A DNA stretch of 64,000 bases, taken from positions 66,565,501-66,629,500 of the forward strand of contig NC_064820.1 of the NCBI RefSeq assembly GCF_024166365.1. The letters run 5' to 3'. The notes under the pieces are model-generated. The model did not search any database, was not told where the DNA came from, and saw only the letters and a list, made by a program, of their open reading frames with translations. Positions within the stretch are counted from its first letter, which is position 1; each line of letters opens with the position of its first letter. The translations under genes were made by a program, and so were the position numbers. Shown one piece after another: positions 33,469-42,329 of this stretch. Source of the stretch: Elephas maximus indicus (taxonomy: Eukaryota > Chordata > Mammalia > Proboscidea > Elephantidae).

Positions 33469-33543
33469 CGTTGTTAAGTGCCATCTAGTCAGTTTATGAC
33501 TTGTCGTTGTTCTTAGGTGCCATGAAGTCAATTTATGACTCAT
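31506..33543 (-). pseudogene. BovB RT remnant, copy C
   Basis: The minus frames 33268-33543, 32939-33283, 32369-32749 and 31506-31757 hold, in order, the RT N-part (KNKAPGIDGIPVEMFQ), the palm (FIDYAKAFDGVDHKNLW), the post-YADD region (LAESEEDLKHLL) and the C-terminal region (TYFGHVIRRDQALEKD). The palm frame runs into unrelated sequence at its N-terminus. Frame changes and an LTR insertion separate the parts. Confidence 0.85.
31826..32318 (+). repeat. MaLR-like solo LTR inserted in BovB C
   Basis: The LTR 31831-32313 (483 bp) begins tgtgatagtgaagattgtgt and ends agaacccagcctagtaca (TG...CA). Its final part (acttgggacattccagcctc, tgatataaatttctctctg) is the reverse counterpart of the element at 59715-60190. 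BovB C reads through from gcagttcgtgg to atggtatattc, so only 4-5 bases are duplicated, as expected for an LTR element. Confidence 0.75.
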
Positions 33544-33873
33544 AGTGAAAGCTCTGGTGGCACAGTGGTTAAGAGCTCTGGCTGCTAACCAAAAGGTCAG
33601 CGGTTCGAATCTACCATCTGCTCCTTGGAAACCCTATGGGGCAGTTCTACTCTGTCCTATTGGGTCACTATGAGTTGAAATCGACTCAACAGCAAAGGGA
33701 TGGTGACCCTATGTGATAGAGTAGAACTGCCCTATAGGGTTTTCTAGGTTATAAAATCTTTATGGGAGTAGATTGCCAGGTCTTTTCTCCTGTGACGCTT
33801 CTGGGTAGGTTCAAACAGTCAACCTTTTGATTAGCAGCCAAGTGCTTAACCATTGCAACACCAGGGCTCCTAA
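33469..33873 (-). repeat. AfroSINE, minus strand, with duplicated tail, split by a plus SINE
   Basis: The tail word appears twice: gttgttaagtgccatctagtc (33470-33490) and gttgttcttaggtgccatg (33503-33521). The body continues at 33704 (tgaccctatgtgatagagt) to the head (ccaacaccagggctcc-like) near 33870. A plus-strand SINE sits at 33549-33703. Confidence 0.8.
33549..33703 (+). repeat. AfroSINE, plus, inserted in the minus SINE
   Basis: agctctggtggcacagtgg to cgactcaacagcaaaggg. The short repeat atagtga on the left against atggtga on the right fits a small or eroded TSD. Confidence 0.88.
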
Positions 33874-34027
33874 TGTGTTATCTCTGGCACTCGCTGTGTG
33901 ATCTTCTCTGCTCCAGTTAGCAATAGCACTTAACTCTCCAATCTACAACTGTGAATTCCACAGGCTGAGAAAATGCTATCTCCTTTTTATAAATCAAATA
34001 TTCAAAGGTTTACATGTTTAACACCAG
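33874..34027. other. Unassigned short gap
   Basis: No feature was recognised. Confidence 0.3.
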
Positions 34028-34286
34028 AGAGAATCTGAGGCACAAAGGATCACCATACAAGAGTCCTTTGGACTTGGGGTCCCTGCACTGAGAATTTCCT
34101 AGAGCAGGGGAAGATTGATGACAAGAACCTTCTCCCAGAGCTGACAGAGAGAGAAAGCCTTCCCCAGGAACTGGCACCCTGAATTTGGACTTCTAGCCTC
34201 TTGGACTATGAGAGAGTAGTTTTCTCTTTGTTAAAGCCATCCACTTGTGGTATTTCTGTTATAGCAGCACTAGATTACTAAGATAT
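34028..34286 (+). repeat. MaLR-like LTR, 3' half
   Basis: Shared words with 23946-24451: tcctttggacttggggtccc, ggaactggcaccctgaattt, cttctagcctcttggac and tagcagcactagattacta. Confidence 0.7.
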
Positions 34287-34324
34287 GAAGACATTAGTCT
34301 TATTAGGACCACCCTACTCCAGTA

Positions 34325-35049
34325 TGATGAAGATCAAGGACTACAGCCTTCAGTATGAATTACACTTCAACATAAAGAAAACAAAAATCCTCTCAACTGG
34401 ATCAATAAGTAACATCCTGATAAACAGGGAAAATACAGAGGTTGTCAAGGATTTCATTTTACTTGAATCTGCAATCAACGCCCGTGAAAGTAGCAGTCAA
34501 GAAATCAAACGAATTATTACATTGGGTAAATCTGCTGCAAAAGACCTCTCTAAAGTGTTGAAAAGCAAAGATGTCACTTTGAGAACTAAGGTGTGCCTGA
34601 CCTAAGTTATGGTATTTTCAATTGCCTCATATGCATGCCAAAGCTGAACAATGAATAAGGAAGACTGAAGAAGAATTGATGCATTTGAATTATGGTGTTA
34701 GTGAAGAATATTCAATATACCATGGACTGCCAGGATAATGAACAATCTGTCTTGGAAAAAGTACGAGAATGCTCTTCAGACGCGAGGATGGCAAGACTTC
34801 GTCTCATGGACTTTGTATATGTTTTCAAGAGGGACTGGTCCTTGGAGAAGGAAATCATGCTTGGTGAAGTAGAGGGTCATCAAAAAGAGGAAATCCTCAA
34901 TGAGATGGACTGACACAGTGGCTGCAACAATGGACTCAAACATAGCAACAATTGTTAGGATGGTGCAGGACCAGGCAGGGTTTTGTTCTGTTGTTCATAG
35001 GATTGCTATAAGTAAGAGCCAACTCGATGGCAGCTAACAACAACAACAA
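34325..35049 (+). mobile_element. BovB copy D, plus, 5'-truncated
   Basis: It begins just after the YADD region (gatgaagatcaaggactac) and ends gatggcagctaacaacaac. The conceptual product has LMKIKDYSLQYEL-like and LGKSAAKDLSKVLKSKDVT. A TAA follows the VCLT motif at 34603, so the C-terminal region is cut off. It lies within LTR-type sequence (left flank accaccctactccagta). Confidence 0.88.
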
Positions 35050-35063
35050 TACTTCAATATGTC

Positions 35064-35145
35064 CTCTTTTTATAACTCAAGAGGTTAGGTTTAGGATCCA
35101 CCGTACTGTAGGTCCTAACCCTAATATCCTGAGTTATAAAAAGAG
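35064..35145. repeat. Inverted repeat, 16-bp perfect stem plus second stem
   Basis: ctctttttataactca (35064-35079) is exactly complementary to tgagttataaaaagag (35130-35145). A second stem, ttaggtttagga (35085-35096) with tcctaaccctaa (35112-35123), pairs 11 of 12. The arms look like two LTR TATA-region pieces facing each other. Confidence 0.8.
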
Positions 35146-35356
35146 TAGATCAGACACACACAGGGGAGAGACAGACACCAAGGAATGTCAAGGAGATCCA
35201 AGGAATTCCAGAGTTCACTGACAAGGAAGGACCCTGTCCTACAGAAATGCCCTTATTTGGACTCTTAGCTTTCAAAACTGAGACAAAAAATTCCTGTTCC
35301 ATAAAGCCATCCATTTGTGGTATTTTTTGTTACAGCAGAACTAGGTAACTAAGACA
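35100..35356 (+). repeat. MaLR-like LTR fragment
   Basis: gtcctaaccctaatatcctg, then a TATA-type gagttataaaaagag and a 3' end cagcagaactaggtaactaa. The usual ttggacttctagcc reads ttggactcttagc. Confidence 0.6.
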
Positions 35357-35728
35357 AGGGTCTTTGCAAATGTAATTAGTCAAGTTAACCTAAGGTCATA
35401 CTGGAGTAGGGTGGGCCTAATATGACTGGTATCCTTGTAAAAAGATTAGAAGAGACACAGACAGAGTCACAAAGAGAAGATGGCCATGTAAAGACAAAAG
35501 CAGAGATTGGAGTTATGCTGTTATAAACCAAGGAACACCTGGGGCTCCCAGAAGCTGCGAGAGTCAAGGAAGGACCTTACCCTACAGCTTTCAGAGAGAG
35601 CGTAGTTCTACTGATACCTTGATTTTGGATTTCCAGCCTGCAAAGCTGTGACAGAACAAATTTCTGTTATAACAGGCCCTCCATTTTGTGGTGCTTTGTT
35701 ATGGAAGCCCTAGGAAACTAATACTTAT
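35357..35728 (+). repeat. MLT1-type MaLR LTR, 5'-truncated
   Basis: gggtctttgcaaatgtaatt, actggagtagggtgggcct, gactggtatccttgtaaaaa, gatggccatgtaaagac and a final gaagccctaggaaactaata are the standard MLT1 order. The first part of the LTR is missing. Confidence 0.75.
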
Positions 35729-35901
35729 CTTAATGTAAATCTGTTTATCAGCCCTAATAGCAAACCCATGTATTGATTCAGTCTTGTACCAATCACGTAT
35801 TAAGGTATTACTTTGCCCCAGATATGCTGCAAGACAGTAAGGACACAGAGATGAATGAAATGTCATAAGCTCTGTCATAAGTCTTGTTGCACTCCTGCTT
35901 A

Positions 35902-36770
35902 AGAGAAAGTAGAAAACCATAATTTCATGGGACATCTAGGTCAACTGGCATAACGTAGTTTATTAAGAAAATGTTCTACATCCCACTTTAGTGCGTGGCA
36001 TCTAAGGTCTTAAAAGCTTGCGAGCAGCCAGTTAAGATACATCAATAGGTCCCATCCAACTAGGAGCAAAAGAAAATGAACAAAAGAAAGAAGGAAAACA
36101 CTAGCCCAAAGGACTAAAGGGACAAATGAACCAGAAACTCCACCAACCTGAGACCAGAAGAACTAGATGGTACCCGGCTACCACCAATGATCTCCCTGAC
36201 AGGGAACAAAAGAGAAAGTCCCAGACAGAGCGGGAGAAAAATGTAGAACAAACTCAAATTCATGTAAAAAGATCAGACTTAATGGTCTGACAGAGACTCG
36301 AGGGCACTGGGTAGGTGGGAGACTAGATGAGCCCCTGAAACTATGGCCCCCAGATGTTCTGTTAACCTAGAACTGAAACCATTCCTGAAGCCCACTCTTC
36401 AGACAAAAATTAGACAAGCCTATAAAACAAATATAAAACAAAAAAATAATACATGTGAGAAATGTGCTTCTTAGTTCCATCAGATATGTGAGATCGAATG
36501 GGCAGCTCCTATACAAAAGGATGATGAGAAGGCAGGAAGGGACAGGAATTAGTCGAATGGACACAGGGAACCCGGTCTGGAAAGGGGGAGTATGCTGTCA
36601 CATTGTGGGGATAGCAACTAATGTCACAAAACAGTATGTGTGTAAATTTTTTAAAGAGAAATTAACTTGAGATGTAAACTTTCACCTAAAGTACAATTTA
36701 AAAAAGAACAAAAATATATATTTGAAAATAAAAATAAGATGCAGTGTTTTAAAAAACAGAGAAAGTAGAA
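35902..36770 (+). mobile_element. 5'-truncated L1 insertion (3' UTR) with perfect 13-bp TSD
   Basis: The insert 35915-36757 runs from accataatttcatgggac, through ggacatctaggtcaactgg and gagaccagaagaactagatg, to gtaaactttcacctaaagt and an A-rich end. agagaaagtagaa is repeated at 35902-35914 and 36758-36770. It is the same UTR type as the full-length L1 (18375-19110). Confidence 0.92.
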
Positions 36771-36928
36771 GGAAGATAGAAGGAACGGAAAACCCAAGCC
36801 AGGCAACTAAAATGCTGAAAGGACAGGCTAAAGGATAACAGAGAGAACCTTATCTACTCAACAATGTTGCCTAAAACTGCCCTGGCAGACTTAGTGGATT
36901 AGGCAGCTATACAAAATTTTAAATAATA
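36771..36928. other. Unassigned short gap
   Basis: No feature was recognised. Confidence 0.3.
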
Positions 36929-37135
36929 ATTTTTTTTTTTTTTTTTTTTAACAAAGCAATGCCTGGCTTTATTATCCGGAATACTGGATGGCTTTAGATT
37001 TCTCAAAAAGCTGTGCAACCTTCTGCCTGCTAAACATGGAACAAGGAGACAAGTTGGACTGTGAAGACAGACATTATCAGTCACATTATAAATATTGGAT
37101 GCCTTCTCCACAATACGGCTGAGATTTTCTTCTGA
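36923..37135 (-). pseudogene. Retrocopied mRNA 3' end, source gene unidentified
   Basis: Read on the minus strand, about 205 bp of sequence end in aataaagccaggcattgc, about 15 bases before a run of some 19 A's. This is a normal polyadenylation signal followed by poly(A). The rest is not a repeat I know. A frame reading SEENLSRIVEKASNIYNV exists (about 37080-37130) but I cannot match it to a protein. Flanks aattttaaataat (left) and caatttaaaaaaa (right) may be an eroded TSD. It could also be an unknown SINE. Confidence 0.5.
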
Positions 37136-37548
37136 ACAATTTAAAAAAAGGATTTCCTAAGTGAATTCATATTTTTTTAAAAACAAAGGCAAATGGTTGA
37201 CCTATTTTTAAGAACGAACAGCTTTAGAGAAGTATCATTTGCGTGCAAACAATAATTAAGATAATTAAGCAGGCTTGGATGGACCTAAATTTGGCCCCAC
37301 TCTCCTACCTATTAGTTTTGCATTTCTCTACACTTGAAAAAATACACAAATGGATGTCTTCCAAGACAATCTGTAGTTCAAATTTTCACTTGTTCACACT
37401 GACATTAACCCCCAAGTCATCCAAATTAGTAAAGCTTATTTTTTAACTATAGTTTCTCGAAGCCTTTGGGGCTGATTTAAGTGTACCCACATCTTTTTCT
37501 CCTGAATTACCTGGAATCATCGCCAAGTCCAACACATAACCGCAGTGT
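37136..37548. other. Unassigned sequence
   Basis: No repeat or gene was recognised. Confidence 0.35.
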
Positions 37549-37597
37549 ACCACACCACACCACACCACACCACACACACACACACACACACACACAC
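37549..37597 (+). repeat. Microsatellite: (ACACC)n then (AC)n
   Basis: Units accac/acacc pass directly into a perfect AC run, giving a compound microsatellite. Confidence 0.95.
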
Positions 37598-39168
37598 TTC
37601 TACTTTGGCTGCATCTACATATTGAGAGACTTGGAACCACTTTTCCTGCCCAAAGCCATTTCCCCCCTTTTGCCCAGAAGACAATCAAGTTATGGCTTCA
37701 AATTAGAGTTAATTGCCTGACATATTTTATAATTTATGAGAATGTTGCATCTGATGTGAGATGATCAAGTTTTATGATCTGTGTCTGGGCTTGCGGTTTA
37801 TTGACTGAGCTTTTGGATATTTAGCTTCTAAAAATGGATTTAATATGGCCAGATTAGTTGGCCCTTTCTGTGAAGGCCATCCTGAGTCACTACCCAATAG
37901 TCGCAGAGTCCTTCCTAATCCCTTAAATATCCGCTCAATATTAAGGCTGATTCGAGGCCGCGTGTGCGCTTCATCAGAATAATGACAGCAACAATTCCTC
38001 ATGTTTGTATAATGCTTAATATTTTTCAAAGCACTGTTGTTAAATGTCATACCCTCCCAAACCAGGTTCGGCAATAGGAAACTGAGAAGAATCTCATTTT
38101 CCTCATTAAAATAAAGTAAAAAATGTTAATACCAGAGGAAATGGAGCTGCCAGTCCCTTGGTTCCACATTCATTAGCAGAATCCTGCTAAAAATTGCTGA
38201 GATTCACATTGTGCCAAGTAGTCATGGACAGTCCAATCAGTCTTGCTAGCTCTTTCCGGATCCTCCAGAGAGCCCCACTGCTCTTTTCCATAGCTCCCTC
38301 CACTGACACAGGAGTCATCTGTCTGAGCCAGGGATAGAAAAGCAACAGGCCCGCGGCCTTGCCTCAAGCGGCCCCCTGCCAGCTATGATCAGTGTTACCA
38401 GGCACAGCCCTCTCAACCGACCTCTGAAGCTGAAATCCTCCTTTGGGCCTTTCCTGTACTCACGGCAATCAGTCCAAAGATGTTCAGGCCTCGAAGCTGG
38501 CACAGACACAGTCATGATTCTTCACCTGCTAAGTGGCTCTGGGACTTCTCACAGTCCTGAAGATCTAACAAACCACAGTCCCTGCAATCACAGCTTTGCT
38601 GAGGTCCCCGCAACCAGCAAAAGTCAGAACAGAGCCCACAGGGATGCTGAGAAGCCTGGAAGAGAGAGCAGGAAGCAGGGCTGCTCCTAAATGGCATTTT
38701 ACTGGTTTTTGCACTTGTTCCATTCTGGATGTTACCCTGTGTGTGGGCCCCTGGCACAGCTCCGGAGGCTGAAAAGGGAGCGTGCATTGTATGCTTTTGA
38801 GTCATTCACCTCACTATCCCTAATCCGGTTTTCCTTGTACTATGACACTTCTTTAAAAAGATGAGCGCTTTTTCATTCAGTGCTTCTCTATGAGATGTCT
38901 GTACGGAATTACTTAAACCCTGGGATGCAGGGGCCTAGCTACGAAAAATAGCGCCTATAGCAATTAGTGTTAAATTGCTGAGTGATCTCTCACAGCTGGC
39001 GATGGAAACTGTGGTGGCCAATGGAAACTGCTCATTAACACCCTTTCTCAAGTGGCGCCCAGTGCCCGTGCCCTACCTGCCATACCTTGGTTACACCTCT
39101 GCTGGAATGTCTTGCTCTCTTCTCTGTATAGCACCATGATTGCATCTAGAAATACCTGGCCATCTCAA
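37598..39168. other. Repeat-poor unique sequence
   Basis: This is one of the longest stretches without recent repeats. It has a mildly CpG-containing segment (37940-37975, ttcgaggccgcgtgtgcgct) and another at 38350-38375 (ccgcggccttgcctcaagcg). No open frame carries a protein motif. The segment near 37985-38060 resembles a MIR-type or other old core. It could hold conserved non-coding DNA, which cannot be judged from one sequence. Confidence 0.4.
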
Positions 39169-39347
39169 CAACAACAAACCAACCAAAACCAAACCCAGAG
39201 CCATTGAGTCGGTTCCGACTCATAGCAACCCTACAGGACAGAGTAGAACTGCCCCACAGAGTTTCCAAGGAGCGTCTGGCAGATTTGAACTGCCGACCCT
39301 TTGGTTAGCAGCCGTAGCACTTGACCACTACCCCACCAGGGTTTCCC
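39169..39347 (-). repeat. AfroSINE, minus strand
   Basis: ccaaaaccaaacccagagcc, ttgagtcggttccgactcat, and head accccaccagggtttcc. caacaaca occurs on both flanks (about 39167 and 39348). Confidence 0.92.
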
Positions 39348-39359
39348 AACAACAGCATG

Positions 39360-39725
39360 GGCAATTGTCCACTCTTCATGTTTCTGGCAGGAGATGTGGT
39401 AGTCATTAGGCATGGGAACAAAGTGTTTCTGGCTCTCTGCCTTTCAGCTACATGGTGGGGATTCACTTGCCTGCTCTTCTTTCAAGTAAGTCATAGCATG
39501 GGACTGACTTCGGTCAATCAAGGGAGAGCAGAGGGATATGCGTCACTTCCGGGGGAAGCTCCAACAGCCAGAGTGTGACTCATCACATTCCTGACCTGAG
39601 TGACTGGGAGGAGCAGACCCCCTGCCTCTACCCCCCACCACTGACACAGGACAGGTAGCATGAGTAGGAAATAAAACTATGCTGTGTTATGCCACTGATA
39701 GCTTTGAGTTGTTACTGCAGCATAA
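39360..39725 (+). repeat. Old eutherian interspersed repeat (family not named)
   Basis: The end reads aggaaataaaactatgctg then gccactgatagctttgagtt and actgcagcataactgacct. This is the ending of a widespread old repeat type (AATAAA, 'gccactga', 'gcagcata'). The same ending style occurs at 48290-48397 and 61900-61965. Confidence 0.5.
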
Positions 39726-40663
39726 CTGACCTAGCCTGCCTAGTTCATGAATGGAGGGGGGGACCAGCAGGACCTGAACATCAGCCCCTGGAAATTCAGT
39801 CAAATGGCTCAGCAATGCAGGAATTTGCCTGATATCTGTTGAAAAGAGGATACAGACCAGCTCAGCAGCCCCAATTTGTCCAGACAAAGCAGCGGATAGT
39901 CACTGCTGCCATTACTGACACATGCCAAAATGATATGCAAAATGTGTGGCTTGTTGTCAAGAAAATTCCACTTCCTGAAAGTCTCTCTCATTTTGGAGAG
40001 GGCACACATTACACATTTTCTTCACTGCGTTTCCAGAAACAAAGGAAGAGAAATAAAGGCTCCTGCCAAACGGCATTTATATTTAGCGTGCACCATATGC
40101 ACACGTGCAGTACAGAGCACAAAGATATGTGGCAGTCCCGCCAGATTGAAACCAGCAGGATAGAGAGCAGGAGATATAACATGTACGTGTGAGACTCTCA
40201 GTAGTATAAATGTAGGCATTTCTGAGAACAGAATGACTCTTTGTGTCTTGACTTCACAAGATTCTTCAGTAGCTACTTCAGAATATTCTAGGGGAGCTTA
40301 ATCTTTAGATGCAAGGCCAGGAGTGAAACAAGGGCTCAGTGGGCAAATGGTCTTTGAAGTGGAGTGCAGTTACTTAGGACCCTGCAGGTCCTTGCTAATC
40401 CACTTACTACATCCTCCACGATGGAGGGCCATTCTGAATGGCGGGGTTTCTCCCCAGAGCCACAGAGGGAGAAAATATTTTGAGGGAGAATTGGTGTCTA
40501 CCAGCATCGAAGGCACACTTACAACAACTGAGCACTTTATGTTTATGAAGGGTACATGAGAGTGAAGTACTCGGGCCCTGAAGAGGGAGCTGAATCTAGG
40601 AAACTGCCAATAATGTAGGAAAAACAGGCATGTGAATATACAACTGGAAGCAAGATGGTATAA
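39726..40663. other. Unassigned sequence
   Basis: No repeat or gene was recognised. The frames at 39839-40192 and overlapping ones show no motif. Confidence 0.35.
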
Positions 40664-40768
40664 TATTGTTGCTGTTGTTGTCAGGTGTCATCGAGTCATA
40701 GAGACCTCATTTGATAGAGTAGTACTGCCCCATAGGGTTTTCTAGGCTGTGAGTTTTATAGGAGATGA
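40664..40768 (-). repeat. AfroSINE fragment, minus strand
   Basis: ttgttgctgttgttgtcagg (BovB-type tail), tactgccccatagggttttc, tgtgagttttataggag. The head side is missing. Confidence 0.75.
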
Positions 40769-40798
40769 TATAATGCCCACCCATCCACCCCCCTCCCC

Positions 40799-41003
40799 CA
40801 GAAAACTCATTGCCATTGAGTTGATTCTGACTCATGTTGACCCTGTGTGTTACAGAGTAGAACTGCTCCACAGGGTTTTCTTTGCTGTAATCTTCATGGC
40901 AGGAGGTGGCCAGGCCTCTCTTCCACAGCCCAGCTGGGGGTTTCAACCTACTGATCTATCAATTAGTAGTTCATCACAAACTATTTGTGCCACCCAGGAC
41001 CTA
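40799..41003 (-). repeat. AfroSINE, long variant, minus strand
   Basis: ttgccattgagttgattctg, tccacagggttttctttgct, gtaatcttcatggcaggag, and head side tgccacccagga. Diverged. Confidence 0.82.
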
Positions 41004-41281
41004 ACACCCTCCCACCAGCTTTAAACTGGCAATTCAGTGTTAGAAGGAAAAGCCATTCTCCACTCCCAGGTTCTATGAGAGAGGTTTTCTTAAACACATA
41101 GTTGGCTGTTCTTAGCACTTTACTCACACCATGTCTAGGGAGCTAGACTGATTTATCTCATTGACACATTTGGAGGGAAAACCAGGCATGCTTAGGTCAG
41201 CAATGTCATTTTTCCTCCTGTCCTCTCCTGCCCAGCACTGTCATGACTGCTGTGTGAGTCCATAATTTGTCTTGTCTAATA
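41004..41281. other. Unassigned short gap
   Basis: No feature was recognised. Confidence 0.3.
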
Positions 41282-41555
41282 GACTCAAAATGAGAAGAAA
41301 CAGCTGCAAACATCCATTATTTGGTAAGGTATCAGAAGGGACCAGTCCTTGAGAAGGGAATCATGCTTGGTAAAGTAGAGGGTCAGAGAAGAAGAGGAAG
41401 ACCCTCAACGAGATGGATTGACACAATAGCTGCAACAATGGGCTTAAGCATAGCAACAATTGTGAGGATGGTGCACAACTGGGCAGTGTTTCGTTCTGTT
41501 GTGCATAGGGTCACTATGAGTCGGAATCAACTCGATAGCACCTAACACCAACAGC
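41282..41555 (+). mobile_element. Internally deleted BovB (5' piece joined to 3' end)
   Basis: 41282-41319 (actcaaaatgagaagaaac, catccatta) matches BovB B 8134-8173. From about 41326 the sequence matches BovB 10750-10970 (ggaccagtccttgagaag, agacccctca-type run, cgttctgttgtgcataggg, cgatagcacctaac). About 2.6 kb of BovB is missing between. This is the same design as bovine Bov-A, which is also made from BovB ends. Confidence 0.8.
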
Positions 41556-41701
41556 GATAGACATAAAGCCACATCCTTCACTTTGATTTCCATCAGTCAG
41601 AGAGGTAACATTTTGATTCTCAGTACACCACTCCTATTTCTTTATTTCTCAAATTATTCCAAATCATTAGCGTGGAACAGGTGTTACTCTAACTGGATTT
41701 A
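41556..41701. other. Unassigned short gap
   Basis: No feature was recognised. Confidence 0.3.
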
Positions 41702-41930
41702 TCCACCACTATGAGTCAGAAGGAAATCCTGGTGACACAGCGGTTAAGAGCTACAGCTGCTAACCAAAAGGTCTGCAGTTTGAATCCACCAGGCGCTCCT
41801 CGGAAACCCTATGGGACAGTTCTATTCTGTCCTACAGGGTCGCAATGAGTCTGAAGCAACCTGACGGCAATAGGTTTGGTGTTCCAGATGAATCAAAATT
41901 GACTGGACAGCAATGGGTTTTTTTTGTTTA
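41702..41930 (+). repeat. AfroSINE tail fragment hosting another AfroSINE
   Basis: Left part ccactatgagtcaga (41706-41720) and right part aatcaaaattgactggacag to caatgggttttttttg (about 41891-41928) are one SINE tail. A complete plus SINE (41720-41888: ggaaatcctggtgacacagc to ggcaataggtttgg) lies between atgagtcagaa and atgaatcaaaa (9 of 11). Confidence 0.82.
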
Positions 41931-41939
41931 TTTGTTTGG

Positions 41940-42123
41940 ATCAACACTCAAAGGTGCCCTGGTGATGCAGCATTAAAGGTTGGCAGTTCAAAACCACCAG
42001 CAGCTCTATAGGAGAAAGCTGTGGTGCTCTATTCCTATAGAGATTTACAGCCTTGGAAACCCTACGGGGTTACTAGGAGTCACAATCGACTCTACGGCAG
42101 TGGATTTGGGTATCAACACTCAA
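41940..42123 (+). repeat. AfroSINE, plus, with 12-bp TSD
   Basis: SINE 41952-42111 (ggtgccctggtgatgcagc to cagtggatttggg). atcaacactcaa is repeated exactly at 41940-41951 and 42112-42123. It carries part of the extra internal block (gagatttacagccttggaaa). Confidence 0.9.
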
Positions 42124-42329
42124 GGAGACTCTGTGTGGCACAGTTCAGTGCTCAGCTACTAACCAAAAAGCTGGCAGTTTGAAGCTACCCAGAGGCACCT
42201 CGGATGAAAGCCCTAGTGATTTACTTCCGAGAGATCACAGCCATTGAAAACTCTCTGGAGTGCAGTTCTGTTCTGAAACAGATGAGGTCTCTGTGAGTTA
42301 GAATCAACATGATGGCAACTGGTTTCACC
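42121..42329 (+). repeat. AfroSINE, long variant, plus, adjoining
   Basis: gagactctgtgtggcacag to gatggcaactggtttcac, with the long-variant block tgaaagccctagtgatttac. The following ccaacactaac resembles the TSD of the preceding SINE, so this may be a second insertion at the same place. Confidence 0.82.

Noticed and set aside
37549..37597. Telomere-like or regulatory array
   Set aside because: A simple compound AC microsatellite, common in mammalian DNA.
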